Source of the DNA: Metopolophium dirhodum
Taxonomy: Eukaryota; Arthropoda; Insecta; Hemiptera; Aphididae
DNA: 64,000 bases
Reading direction: 5' to 3'
NCBI RefSeq assembly: GCF_019925205.1
Contig: NC_083565.1
Coordinates: forward strand, 5,251,001 to 5,315,000
Shown one piece after another: positions 12,555 to 23,194 of the stretch. The position numbers and the translations under genes are program-made. Within the stretch, counting starts at the first letter, position 1, and each line of letters begins with the position of its first letter. Under the pieces are notes generated by a model that worked only from the letters and a program-made list of their open reading frames with translations, was not told the DNA's origin and ran no database searches.

Positions 12555-13592
12555 TTCGGTTTTTGAAAATTATATTCAGTATTCTATCGGCAATACTTAT
12601 ATATATTTGTACGTTGTACCTAAAACGTCCTTAGTTACCGGTGACGGAACAATAATAACGATATTGTCGTCATTTTCCAAAGTCTGTTAAATTGATTAAT
12701 TATTAATTAACGATATCATTGGTGTCATAAATAATATTATGTCGGACTTGCGAATTATATTTTTATTTTTAAATTAGACAATACCGGTTAACCGCGTACG
12801 AACGACCGACACGTATCTGTCGGAACGGAGGAATGCTATCTGAATCTGAAAACCATAGTGAATATTATACATTTATATATATATAATATACATTTTAGGT
12901 ATACACAGACCACAATAGATACGATTTGGTACGACCAGTTTTACGACGGTCGACGAGACAATAATCAATCGTCGTCATCATATTATGACTGATAAAAAAA
13001 AGTGCCCAGTATCACAGGCCCAGTCGAGCGTTCTCAAAATGCGTCTCGACGCGTATTTCAGGTAGACCAACATGAATATTGCGTCTAACGATCGTCTACC
13101 CGGGCCTAATAATATTCGGCTATAGTTCAGCCTTCAGCTGGTATATAGTATATACTGTATAATAATTAATAAGAGTATATGACAGATCTACCTATAGCGT
13201 TTATAGGTTATTACCTATAAAAATTAATAATTATGAACTGGTTTTTAAGTCTATCCGCTATCATTTACGAATAGACTCACGTCTCACGTCTCACGTAGTG
13301 CCATGTTATAGTGGTGTACTTCAGTTTCGAAAATAGTCGTTAAAGATATTTATGAAATTTGAAGAGTATTTGAATACAATTCACAAATACCCAACTCATA
13401 CTTTTCAATAGTAGGTATTTATAAATTATTTCAAATATGCCTACTATTTTATAATAATATCTAATAACTAAAAATGAAAAAACCCACATAATCAGTAATT
13501 TCTTTCAACACACTAATAGGATTATTGGGATTAATGTTTTAAGCAGGGTAGGTACCTACTTTATTTTTCATATTCACTAAATTAAAAAGTTG
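12555..13592. promoter_or_regulatory. TRIM37 5' flank / probable promoter region
   Basis: Immediately upstream of the TRIM37 start codon. It is richer in G/C and CpG than its surroundings (12620-12670, 12780-12840, 12920-13130), as expected for a housekeeping promoter. GGTAGAC and GTCTACC around 13060-13110 are inversely paired. No TATA box or initiator could be assigned, and no opposing gene start was recognised. Confidence 0.4.
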
Positions 13593-14780
13593 TTTTTAGA
13601 GTCTGGGCGTAGCGATGAATGTATTGATTTTACAATGATGTGTCTTTTTTATTTATTATTTTTATTATTAACTTTTTTTGTGTCTGTGTACTTACACGAT
13701 AAGTAGTCGAAATAATGCTTCGATTTTTAACTTCAGTATCTTGTTTGATGAGAAAGTGAATCTAGTTGGTGCATTGTGAGGCCAAAATTTAAAATTCGAA
13801 GTAATTTTTATAAGCGCAAAATCGGTTTTTGACAAAACTGATATTGATTTTACTCTAAAACAAATGACTAATAACCGTAGATAAACGAATTTTCATTGGT
13901 TGTTTATATTGAAACTTTTTATATACACGATCAAATTTTCAAAATATTTTGATTTGTTTTGAACTGTTTACGGACATTTTCAATTTCTTATTTTTTTAGT
14001 TTTTTTTTATCTATATGAATGTCAATAAAATTTTATTTGTTGGGTAAAAAAATATTGAAAATATAATACAAGTCTCTTAATATATACTTACAATGACATT
14101 TGAAAAATATAAAGATCCAGTCACAATTTTTTTTTATAAGTATTTAAAGTTCAAATCTTGACACAAAATTACGAAAATGTTTAAATTATTTTAAGTTAGA
14201 AATTTATAAAAATTTTTCTTTTAAATCTAAGATTTGAAAATGTAATACAAGATTCCTCATAAGTTTGTCTACTTTTATATATATAAAAAAAAAATGTCTA
14301 CAAGAAAGTCTACAAGAAAGTCAAATAAAATTTTTATGAGCTTTTGAAGTCATATTTTTACAGCATTGAATATTCACTCGATTTCTCATGTAGCGATTTT
14401 GTTATTTTGTTGTTATTCAAAAATAAACCACTGCAGATGCATAAACATTTGACTGATCGTTTATATTTTCATTTTCTATATACCATAAAATTTTGAAAAT
14501 ATTTTGACTCTTTTTGAGCTGTTAACGGACATTGTTAGTTTTCAATTTTTTAGAGCTTTTTTCTACAATTGACAATAAAATATTATTTATTAGGTAAAAA
14601 GCGTGAAAATTTAAACATAAAATATAAAATTAAATAAACAAGGCTCCTGATATATTGTTACAACAGTAGTGGAAAAATATTAAAAATACATAGGCAAAAT
14701 TTTTTTTATAAGCATTTATAGTTCTAATTTTAACAAAATTTATCAAATTTAAAATGTAATAACTATTTTATTATTAATGG
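13593..14780 (+). repeat. R1 repeat, copy E (right end missing)
   Basis: Left end TTTTAGAGTCTGGGCGTAGCGATGAATG, then the R1 landmarks in order (GATAAGTAGTCGAAATAATG, ATTTCTCATGTAGCGATTTT). Similarity stops around 14780 without the conserved right tail. More diverged than copies B and D. Confidence 0.75.
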
Positions 14781-17518
14781 TTGTAATACAGTCGTATACG
14801 TTTTATTTACATAAATAAACATTGAATTTGTTTCAATTTATTTGTAATCTGAAAAAAATAAATTGAATATAAAAAAGGAACGTATCATAAAAAAAAACCG
14901 AATTATAATTTAAGTTAAGGGCCCCATCAAAAAATTAGATCTGGGACCCAAAATTCTTAAGTAGAGTTCTGTATACACGTGTTCCTATAATGAATCGTAA
15001 CCCTACATTAAAAATCGGCTAATAATAACAAGTTAGCCATGCAGTTGATACCTTAAAAACAAAATTAAAATAAACACTATTATGATTATTAATTGTTATG
15101 AGTTTTAACTTTTAAGATTAATGCAGCGCTGACGACTGTGATCTGATTGTTATAACTTAGAACATTATATTGCCAATATGATGTAATAAGCAATAAACTA
15201 ATACCTATAATATAACCAATAATCTTATTTAAAACAATTATGATCATATAATGCATAATATAACTATGTAGGTAATATTTGACTTTCTATCAAGTGTTCA
15301 TGATTTTCCTTTTTTATTAATTACGCTATATAGCCTTACAGGTACCTAATTAACAATATACTACCTATATATTGTAATCATGCATAAATGCCGATCATGT
15401 TCATTATTTTGATTACTTAAGTGCTTATAAATTATAATAATAACAACTAATGATTGTATAATGATGCAACTTGATGCCAATTAAATTTATGTGGTTTATT
15501 CAGTGACAGTTCTATAATTATTTGGCGCTTTTTTGAATTTACTGAAGGTCCCTAATTAGCCCACATTCAATAATTGTCGATTTTTCTGTTTAGGTATTGC
15601 TCAATTGCATTTTTCCCGTACAATGTACTTATACCTAGGTTAAGTATAATTGCATTTGTATTGTGCATTGCAGACACAAAAGGCTAATAATATATTATTA
15701 TATAATAATTAATCTCTGCGGTCGTTCATAATTTATATATTATTTTTATTAATTTATTGTCATAAGCAATCATAACATAATATGATAATATTATTATTAC
15801 TTATTAATATTTTATATTTATCTATATTGGTAGGTATACATATAATATAATATTACCATTTCAATAGTATGATGCAAAAGAACACATTTTATATAATTTC
15901 CTTTACAGATGTATTACATTGTAATTACTATAAATATTAATATGAATGTTTACTTCAGTTCAGTGACCACTGGGTCCTGACCCGGCGGTATACCCACATT
16001 GGGTGTATTTTCCCAATGTCTGAATATTTTTGAATACATAAAAATCATAATTATGCGGCGTTTTAGATGGACTACTAAATGTACACCAAAATCGCTTTTA
16101 GTGTATTTTTTCGGTTAGAACACTAACTGCAAATGGCAAACTGAGGTACGGAACTAAATACGTAAGTACCACACAGAAATATAATAAATTTATTACACAA
16201 AATGCGAAATTCAGCATCCAAGGTTTTTACTCTATATGATGAATAAAAAAAAAATCATAGTAAATTATTTTATGTAGGTAATTATTTATTATTTTACTTT
16301 TTATATAAAAGTTTTTCTAGATAAATTATTATTCTAGCACCTATAGGTTAATATTGTATATTTGTGTATAGTACCTAATTTTCTGGTTTTTCTTAGTAAG
16401 TTTATTGACTTAGGTATAGGCGGGTATATTAGGTAATAAACAATATAAAACAAAATAACCACCAACTTCCAGAAACGTCAGTCTGCAGCTGTTCTGGTGT
16501 CAAGCATAGATTAAACATACATGTATGTTTAATTTATATGTCAAGTCATCAAAAAAAGTTTAAGGGAACGCTTTTTACACGGTTTCAAAAATAAAGGGAC
16601 ACTCCTTTTACTATGTATAAGCACAGTATTCCTTATTTGTATCGATGTATTAAAAAAAGTATTATTTTTTAAACGTCACACAGTATTATATTATATATAC
16701 TTAGGTATATAGTTATATATTAGATGACTAAATCATTTCGTTGTTTCAGAAGAATTAAAATGTTGAATGACACGTGATACTATAACAATTGGGTCACGTT
16801 TATATATAAACTATATCATAGGCGTAGGTAAGGAAGGTAGGATAACGGATCAATGAAGTAGTTCGTTTGGTATTGTGATTTTTATATATAGACAATTGAC
16901 ATGCGACAACACCGACCCATATACACGCTGTTTGACTATTTTAAATCCAAATTCTGAAACTATAATATTATAGAAGAGGGTCATGACTCGTGAAATGTCT
17001 ACCTGTCACGACTCACAGCAATACAACTGATACAACTAACGTAAATACCTATCATTATTTTACGACAAACGTAGAGTAGTTTAACTGTTTAAGTATATAT
17101 TTATTATTTAATGCCTAAAAATATCTTATATCTGTTTTATTTGCGTTATCGAAGAATACTGATAGACTTTCACCCATGTACAACTCATAAAATAACATTG
17201 AAAAAATTTACTAGTGCAGCCGTGCAGGGCTTATATGTATAATAATAATACGGCATTTTCTTTATAAAAGGACGCTACACCCTAGTTTTGTTGACTCCAT
17301 TTTACAATCGAGTAACAGTAAATGTATCCACAGCAGTTAAAACTTATTCAAACTTTCATTATTTTTAATAAAAGAGAATTTACTTAATGTTAAATGTCTA
17401 GATGTCTGTGATCTGTTGGAGGTGTTTTTCCGATATTTTAATTTTAAAACCAGTTATGAGTTTATTTATAAATTCTAATATTTTACCGACAAAATACGTT
17501 TCCGACCAAATTGTCTGA
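14781..17518. other. AT-rich intergenic stretch without recognised genes
   Basis: No reading frame of note and no RNA gene seen. A few G/C-richer islets (about 15965-16010, 16455-16510) have no recognisable identity. Confidence 0.45.
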
Positions 17519-18161
17519 GCTCCGTTTTGCCAGCACTGCCACTTTCGAATTTTAATACCAAAAGTTGACAGTATTATGTACTTTGTTATGTACAATTTTG
17601 TACAAGCAAAATAAAATTTTCTACATCCCTCAAACACGAGAAAAACTGTTATTGCATTTCGTGTAATTGTGAATCCTGTCTAATATGCTAACTGTAAGTT
17701 TTACCAAGGTCATCACATTTTGTTCTGTTAATCTGTTCCTATACCTAAAAAAAAGTGACACAAGGTTAATTATAACCAAATAATATCAATAAAACAAGCT
17801 CACATCTGATGATGGTTAAAATTAATTTCCCCCGCACCATACCTTTCCATAGTACACGGTGACCGTAAAATAGAAAAAACCCAAGAGCTGGTTCGTGCAT
17901 GTTTGTTGTGTTATTAATTAAGACTAGATGTTTATAGATGGACATTTACGAAATTAAAATGATTGGGTACATATTGTTTTAATAGTCAAATTATATGATT
18001 CAAACGGCGGACACTGTTTATGTCTTTATGTATGGTACTTGCTTCTTTTGCTAGTATTTATTATCATAGCCAAAAAATTACCCTGCCCGTTTCGCCAAGG
18101 TACAAATTTTGCCCAAATTTTGTTTCTATATGATTCCCGTTTCGCCCAGAGTAGTTTAGAG

Positions 18162-18370
18162 TCTAATGTACGTTTTTTTTAATTTTAAATAAATATAATA
18201 TTATAATATGTATCTTTTATATTTCTCGTGTACAATATTTGTAGTAACTATAGACTCTAGATTATTTATAATGATAATCTAAGCGAGTATGTAAAAATAT
18301 ATATGTAGGGGTCGCTAAAAAATTTAAATTGAAAAAGGGGTCGCCACAGTAAAAAGGTTGAGAAACACTG
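18162..18370 (-). mobile_element. hAT-type transposon remnant nested in the foldback arm
   Basis: The right end, read on the minus strand, is CAGTGTTTCTCAACCTTTTT, a terminus typical of hAT elements, followed by two GCGACCCCT-type blocks. It is bracketed by GTTTAGAG (18154-18161) and GTTTAGAC (18371-18378), a likely 8-bp target duplication with one mismatch. The left terminal repeat is not recognisable, so it is probably degraded. Confidence 0.6.
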
Positions 18371-18504
18371 GTTTAGACCAATTTAAAATTAAGTTGGAAA
18401 TGATTATAATATTTTAATATTTGAGTATCATTTAGCGTAATCCAGAAAACACCACAAGGAGTCGATACTCTTTGTTTTCCAATTTTTTTTTTAACATTTA
18501 ACAA

Positions 18505-18655
18505 ATTTTAAATTCAGTTCACAATATTTATTAAAAAATCAAATTTATCTCACAATACAAATTTAAAATTAAGTCCAGAATATTTATTAAAAATCAAATT
18601 TATTTCACAATACAAATTTAAAATTAAGTAAAAAATATTTATTAAAAAATCATAA
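18505..18655. repeat. Tandem repeat, ~55-bp unit, ~2.7 copies
   Basis: Units start near 18505, 18559 and 18614, each containing ATATTTATTAAAAA followed by TCAAATTTAT.TCACAATAC in the first two. Non-coding. Confidence 0.7.
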
Positions 18656-18764
18656 TCGTTTAAAATATATTTATTAATACCTACCCTTCAATGCGTTATT
18701 TGATATGGTGTTCTAGATTTATCTTAACTTTTCTGTGGCCCGGAATAAAAATTCTGATTTATAG

Positions 18765-19008
18765 CAGTATATTATCAGGTAGATCGCGGACCGCGTGCTG
18801 TTTGTACACAAGTGTATGATTTAACTCTAAAGTATCAAAGTTATACCAAGTTTGTAGTTTTTACTTAATTCCACCTACGGTGGATTAATATAAAATCCTA
18901 ACCTAAACCTAACCGTATTAAAATCCAATGAATAAAAAAAAACCAAAATTAATCCTTTTTAAATTAGCCTATCTTCTTCCCAGAGGTCTAATCTACACAC
19001 AAACATTC

Positions 19009-19040
<32 letters not shown>

Positions 19041-19285
19041 ACAAAAAATAACAAAACAAACTTACAAACATGCCCGATTAACTAATAGCAACTAATATAT
19101 AATACACTATTATTATTTCTATTTTTATTTTTTCTGGACAACCCTTAGGGGTATGAAAAATAGATAGTAGCTGATTCTCAGACCTACTGAATATGCATAT
19201 CAAATTTCATAAAAATCGCCAAGCCGTTTCAGAGGAGTATGGTAACTAACATTGTGACACGAGAATTTTATATAATAGATTATTT
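18765..19285 (+). mobile_element. Non-LTR retrotransposon 3' tail-like fragment
   Basis: Shares blocks in the same order with 56467-56945: TATTATCAGGTAG, TTTAACTCTAAAGTATCAAA, AGCCTATCTT, GAGGTCTAATCTA. It ends in an ATCAAATTTCATAAAAATCG...CCGTTTCAG segment, a hallmark of RTE-like 3' tails, followed by TTATATAATAGATTA. An (AT)n run at 19012-19038 lies inside. No reverse transcriptase coding remains. Confidence 0.55.
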
Positions 19286-19732
19286 ATAAACGATATTTCT
19301 TTTCTTTCCTATCTCAATTAACCGTAATTTTATTACTATAGGTTTTATAACAGTAGTCTTTTAGGGATCAGAAACTTTAGCACCATTTCTCCTTGACGTT
19401 CGCTCATCATATTTGACTGAACTATTGCCAACTTAAATTTTAATTGGTCTAAACTATTCTGGCCTCTGGGTGAAATGAGAATCATAATGAAACGCAATTT
19501 GGGCGAAACGGGTAGCCGGGCAAAACGGACAGGGTCATTTTTGGGGGAAACGGGCTACGCCCCTGGGGGTTTTCTCCAGCACGCGCATGGCAATAACAGT
19601 ATTTCTCGTGTTGGGGGGGGGGGGGTGTACAAAATTGTATTTTGCTTGTACAAAATTGTACATAAAAAAGTACATAATACTGTCAACTTTTGGTATTAAA
19701 ATTCGAAAGTGGCAGTGCTGGCGAAACGGAGC

Positions 19733-20145
19733 TACTTAAAAGTAGGAATATTATCTAGTGAATCTCAAAAGATTATTTTTTGATATTTCAATTTTGAAGA
19801 ATGTTATTAAAATTTAAAAATTTTGATTTGACAGAGTACATAGCAATAATAATAACTAATAAGTAATAACTAATTTACCTAGCTAAAATAAATTAAAACA
19901 AAACTTTTCTAATATATTTTATGCGTTTTGAGCAACATTTGACATTTTAGTTTATTTTTGCGATACAATTCGGTTAAAAATGTGATGAAAAGTCAAAATC
20001 CTTGAAAATGTAATACAAGGTTCTTCGTGTGTTGTTCATATACAAATTAATATAATTTATGAAACATACATAGTCACAATATTATTTTTATAAGCAGTTT
20101 AAGTTCGAAATTTCCAAATTGTTATGTAGTTAAAAACCCGTACAA
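19733..20145 (+). repeat. Fragment resembling the R1 interior
   Basis: From about 19985 the text (AAAATCCTTGAAAATGTAATAC, CATAGTCACAATATTATTTT, TAAGCAGTTTAAGTTCGAA) resembles the interior of R1 long copies. Earlier bases are unassigned AT-rich DNA. Confidence 0.4.
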
Positions 20146-20648
20146 TTTTAGATTCTGAGCGAGGAGGGAAGCTAGTGGTTTTACAATGGTGTTAATTTTT
20201 TTTTTATAGCCTATATATATATACAAAATTTCTACCAGATGGAGTGCTTCGATTTCAACGTATATATTTAGTACCTTATTATTTAGCAAATTGGATCAAG
20301 ATGATGGCACTTAAGAGAGGTAATTTTTCGATTTTCTCAATAGTTATTTAATGCCACGGGAAAAAACTACTGACAAATTACGAAAATCCGCTTAAAATGG
20401 GATTTTAATTTCTAACGATTTGTTTATCACCGTTGCGTAAAAAAATTCTAATATTCTAATATTAAATCTACTATAAGGCTATAATAAATAATAAAAATTA
20501 AAAAAATCTAGACTGATAAACCGTCTCCGCTCAGAATCGTTTTTCTTATACAATGATATTATATCATTGAATCCAAGATAAATTTTACATATTGTGACCT
20601 AACCTAACCTACTGTTCGGCAGAGTGACATCCATTTACCCGCTTTTTA
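20146..20648 (+). repeat. R1-short subfamily, copy F (~500 bp)
   Basis: Shares both ends with R1 (TTTTAGATTCTGAGCG at left; CGCTCAGAATCGTTTTTCTT and the GTGAC...CAGAGTGACATCC tail at right) but has a different interior: ATTTCTACCAGATGGAGTGC, TTATTTAATGCCACGG, TTTTAATTTCTAACG. The same interior is at 58657-59159. Two interiors with common ends suggest one mobilising machinery acting on several non-autonomous elements. Confidence 0.8.
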
Positions 20649-21025
20649 ATATTCATGTAGATACCTTACATTAAAAAATTTAATAGAATAAGGTTCCATG
20701 ATGGAACTAAACATTTCTGTATTTAAATTTAAATATAATTATTATTATACCTATCTATTCCCAATAAAGGTTTGTTTTCATTTATTTTTTATTATTAGAG
20801 GTATTTATTGAAAATAAATTTAGTTTTCTTTATATGAAAAAAAAAAAATTAATAAACAAAATAACATTGTGAAATTAATGTTTTGGCTGTCTATATTATT
20901 ATATTTTGTTGCTATGCAAATTTACATGTTATTTATCATATTATTATTCAAACAGTTTATTTCCGATTAATTATCATTTGTATTTCTCTAATTCTTGTAT
21001 AAAGCTGACTAATTATCACTTAGTT

Positions 21026-21712
21026 ATGGATCGTGAACAAAAAACTGCGACTTCAGGTTCTTACTGCACGGTTGACGAAGAATCACAATGCGCATACAAG
21101 TTAACGACGGACCAGTTGGAGTTTTTAGGAATTGTAGCTAATAATGTACAGTCTGCGGCTATGTACAAAAATTTTAATGTAGTACCGAGACAAAAGAATA
21201 CGAACTGTGTTCAGACTGTTAGTGTAACGCCGGAAATACAACTAGTTCCGCAGCTGCTGGTTCCAAAGAGCCGTTGTCATAGAACGAAGCTTGCTGCAAC
21301 CCTTAGATTATCTGAAGCGCTTTCTAAAGCTCTATGTGCAGCGGCTGTCAGAAGATCATTAAACTTCGTCATACCAGTGCGTTTTCATCGACGTTTCCTC
21401 GATTTAATCGAAAAAAGGCCTTTGGGAAACGTTGTGATGACGAATGGAACTGGGCCAGGTTTCCGGCATTCGATAACTACTGCAGATACTGCACTGCATT
21501 TACAACACATTTCAGCGGACTGCAGTGTTCAGACTGTTATTGTAACGACGGAAATACAGCCAGTTCTGCAGCTGGAAATTCTACCTGAAGTTTCGCCTGC
21601 AGTGGTTTGTCGTCCACGACGAAGGTCGATTCTATCGGCTTTAAGGAGAAGAATCCTTAAAGTCGGTAGAACTTTATGTTGCTGGTGCGGCACAGTACCG
21701 CCTGAGGAATAG
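21026..21712 (+). CDS. Hypothetical protein, single exon, 228 aa, no family recognised
   Basis: The frame is open from 20906; I chose the ATG at 21026 (TTATGG context, G at +4) because the upstream 40 codons read like translated AT-rich DNA, while composition becomes coding-like after it. The protein begins MDREQKTATSGSYCTVDEES. A motif QTVxVTxEIQxVxQL occurs twice, at residues 63-77 and 169-183, and the DNA is duplicated too (about 21206-21257 and 21523-21573). Near the C-terminus is an Arg-rich stretch (RPRRRSILSALRRRILKVGR, about 197-216) and then CCWC. No signal peptide or membrane span is seen from this start. G/C content is clearly above both flanks. I do not recognise a domain. It could be an aphid-restricted orphan gene, a retrogene, or a fragment of an unclassified mobile element. 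A frame of 84 codons overlaps at 21334 in another phase and is treated as a shadow. Confidence 0.5.
   Translation: MDREQKTATSGSYCTVDEESQCAYKLTTDQLEFLGIVANNVQSAAMYKNFNVVPRQKNTNCVQTVSVTPEIQLVPQLLVPKSRCHRTKLAATLRLSEALSKALCAAAVRRSLNFVIPVRFHRRFLDLIEKRPLGNVVMTNGTGPGFRHSITTADTALHLQHISADCSVQTVIVTTEIQPVLQLEILPEVSPAVVCRPRRRSILSALRRRILKVGRTLCCWCGTVPPEE
21631..21670 (+). other. Hairpin inside the orphan ORF (17-bp stem, 6-nt loop)
   Basis: TCTATCGGCTTTAAGGA (21631-21647), loop GAAGAA, then TCCTTAAAGTCGGTAGA (21654-21670). As RNA all 17 positions pair, two as G:U. It lies in the Arg-rich coding segment about 40 bases before the stop codon. Confidence 0.7.
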
Positions 21713-22380
21713 CTATGAGACGACGAGATATAAGTCGTATTTTTTTTTAAATTATTTTTTCATATTTTTCACTGGAGAAAAATGTTCATTATCATAATCA
21801 TTATTTTTATCCAGTGTTCCCCTATGTATATCCTGTGTATTATCCTTTTTTTTGTTACAAATTGTGTTATTTATCAGGGTTATGACGTGTTATAGTTATT
21901 ATTTAAAAGATATTATGTTAAATATTTTGTCATCAACTTCATTCATCTTATTCATGCATATTGTATATTGTTATCATAAAATTGTATACCTAAATTTATT
22001 GTTATTGTATATTGTATATTGTATAGTTAGGTATTATAACTATAAATTATGTTTATGTTCTCATAAAACTTTGTAAGCATATTGTGTCGAGTTGAATCTA
22101 TGCGACATAGTACTACAATACTATGTATTTATAATATAGCCGTTAACTGATTATCTTCTTTACATGTGTTTAAATTATTATTATAATATTATAATGCTTT
22201 GCCGCTGAGAAATATTTCATTTTTATTTTGGACGATTTACAATATTTGAATAATTTTATACCTACTTGTGTTCGTCCAAGACCGTCCGACGATTTATTGT
22301 GTAACATTACCTACCTATAATCAAATTCATTTAAAACTTGTTGTTTAAAATGTTCAAAAAATATAATTTATGTGTCTATA
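21713..22380. other. Downstream of the orphan ORF, no gene recognised
   Basis: AT-rich with TATTGTATATTG-type microrepeats near 22000-22030. A 74-codon frame at 21852-22076 is Tyr/Leu/Ile-rich and reads like translated AT-rich DNA. Confidence 0.4.
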
Positions 22381-22554
22381 GACATATTCGAATATTTTTT
22401 TGGTTATGCAATACATAAATTAATAACAATTAATAATCGTACAAATTTCAAATGCTATACAATCGAATGTAATCGTGGACAGAAATGTGTACAGAAGAAA
22501 ATTATTGAGAATAGAAAAACCTTCAAATATTGTGAATACATAGAAATAAAATAG
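22381..22554 (+). CDS. Possible terminal exon of a cysteine-rich small protein
   Basis: After a good acceptor (TTTATGTGTCTATAG at 22366-22380) the frame stays open for 57 codons to TAG at 22552. The end reads CYTIECNRGQKCVQKK and then KTFKYCEYIEIK, with a CxxxxCxxGxxC spacing reminiscent of small secreted disulfide-rich proteins. AATAAA overlaps the stop. No upstream partner exon was found; the next coding-like sequence upstream (21026-21712) already ends in its own stop. It could be a chance frame. Confidence 0.25.
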   Translation, partial: DIFEYFFGYAIHKLITINNRTNFKCYTIECNRGQKCVQKKIIENRKTFKYCEYIEIK

Positions 22555-22769
22555 AAAGAAGTTAATGATTATTGCGATGACTTACTGATATTATGACATC
22601 GAATTTCCACATGTGACAGATAGCCAGCCATAGCAACATTACCCACATGTGCAATAGTAGATAATTTAGTAAAATATTTATAATAATTGTTATAAAGTTA
22701 TTACCTAATAATTGTTACAATCACTGATATAGGTAGGTATAATAATTAATTTTTATTTTACCAGTTTAC

Positions 22770-22892
22770 CTCTTCTATGACGATAGGCAGAATCTGTAAT
22801 TTATCGAAGTCTGTGTATAAGCAACGGCCTCTTTCGGACGGACGACGTATTGTTATACGTATTACGCTTCTGACGTATTCCGCTAGAGTCCT
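22770..22892 (-). CDS. Exon-like open block, minus strand, 41 codons
   Basis: On the minus strand it is preceded by TTGTATACTTTCAG, a good acceptor, and followed by GAG|GTAAAC, a good donor. Exactly one phase is open and gives RTLAEYVRSVIRITIRRPSE...GRCLYTDFDKLQ. CpG content is well above the flanks. I do not recognise the peptide, and the short upstream piece with a GTAAGT donor at 22996 does not join in frame. It may be an orphan exon, part of a non-coding transcript, or chance. Confidence 0.25.
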
Positions 22893-23194
22893 CTGAAAGT
22901 ATACAACAGACATAATACATAATTTTTGTTCGGCAAAATGGAGGTGCACACTACAGAGGCTAGTCCTAGACGTAACTTTTAGATCACTCCACACTTACAT
23001 GATCGTAAGTCCAATAATTTCTTGCTTCTTATAGAAGCAACCTATAAAGCATAAAAACTAACGATATAAAAATATATATAATAGGTAATATTCAGTCATC
23101 ATATATTAGCGGTAAGCCGGTAAGTACTTGTTACAGTTACCTGCGACATACCCGATACCTACCTAATTTTATATTGGTGTGATGAACACAATTA

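Larger units (their letters stand above)
17519..19732. mobile_element. Foldback element with nested insertions
   Basis: The outer arms at 17519-17655 and 19590-19732 are near-identical reverse complements (GCTCCGTTTYGCCAGCACTG, then AACACGAGAAA and GTTATTGC). Second arms at 18072-18164 (CCCGTTTCGCC, CCCGTTTCGCCCAGAG) pair with 19445-19544 (GGGCGAAACGGG). A third short pair is 18371-18398 with 19424-19453. The left arms are pushed apart by later insertions. The right outer arm has a 13-G run at 19613-19625 where the left arm has only CCCTC. There is no transposase frame; the 74-aa frame at 19475 and the 79-aa frame at 17398 are arm sequence. Confidence 0.7.

Noticed and set aside
17398..17637. 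79-codon minus-strand frame
   Set aside because: Mostly the left outer arm of the same foldback element.
19475..19699. 74-codon frame in a G/C-rich patch
   Set aside because: Lies wholly in the right arms of the foldback element and crosses a 13-G run.
20591..20610. CCTAACCTAACC, telomere-like repeat
   Set aside because: Only about two units of the insect telomere motif, inside an R1-short copy; same for short TTAGG-like pieces near 12361 and 18895.
22567..22680. Minus-strand open stretch reading HVGNVAMAGYLSHVEIRC
   Set aside because: No acceptor joins it in phase to 22770-22892 and no start codon context; could be chance or an unrecognised repeat.
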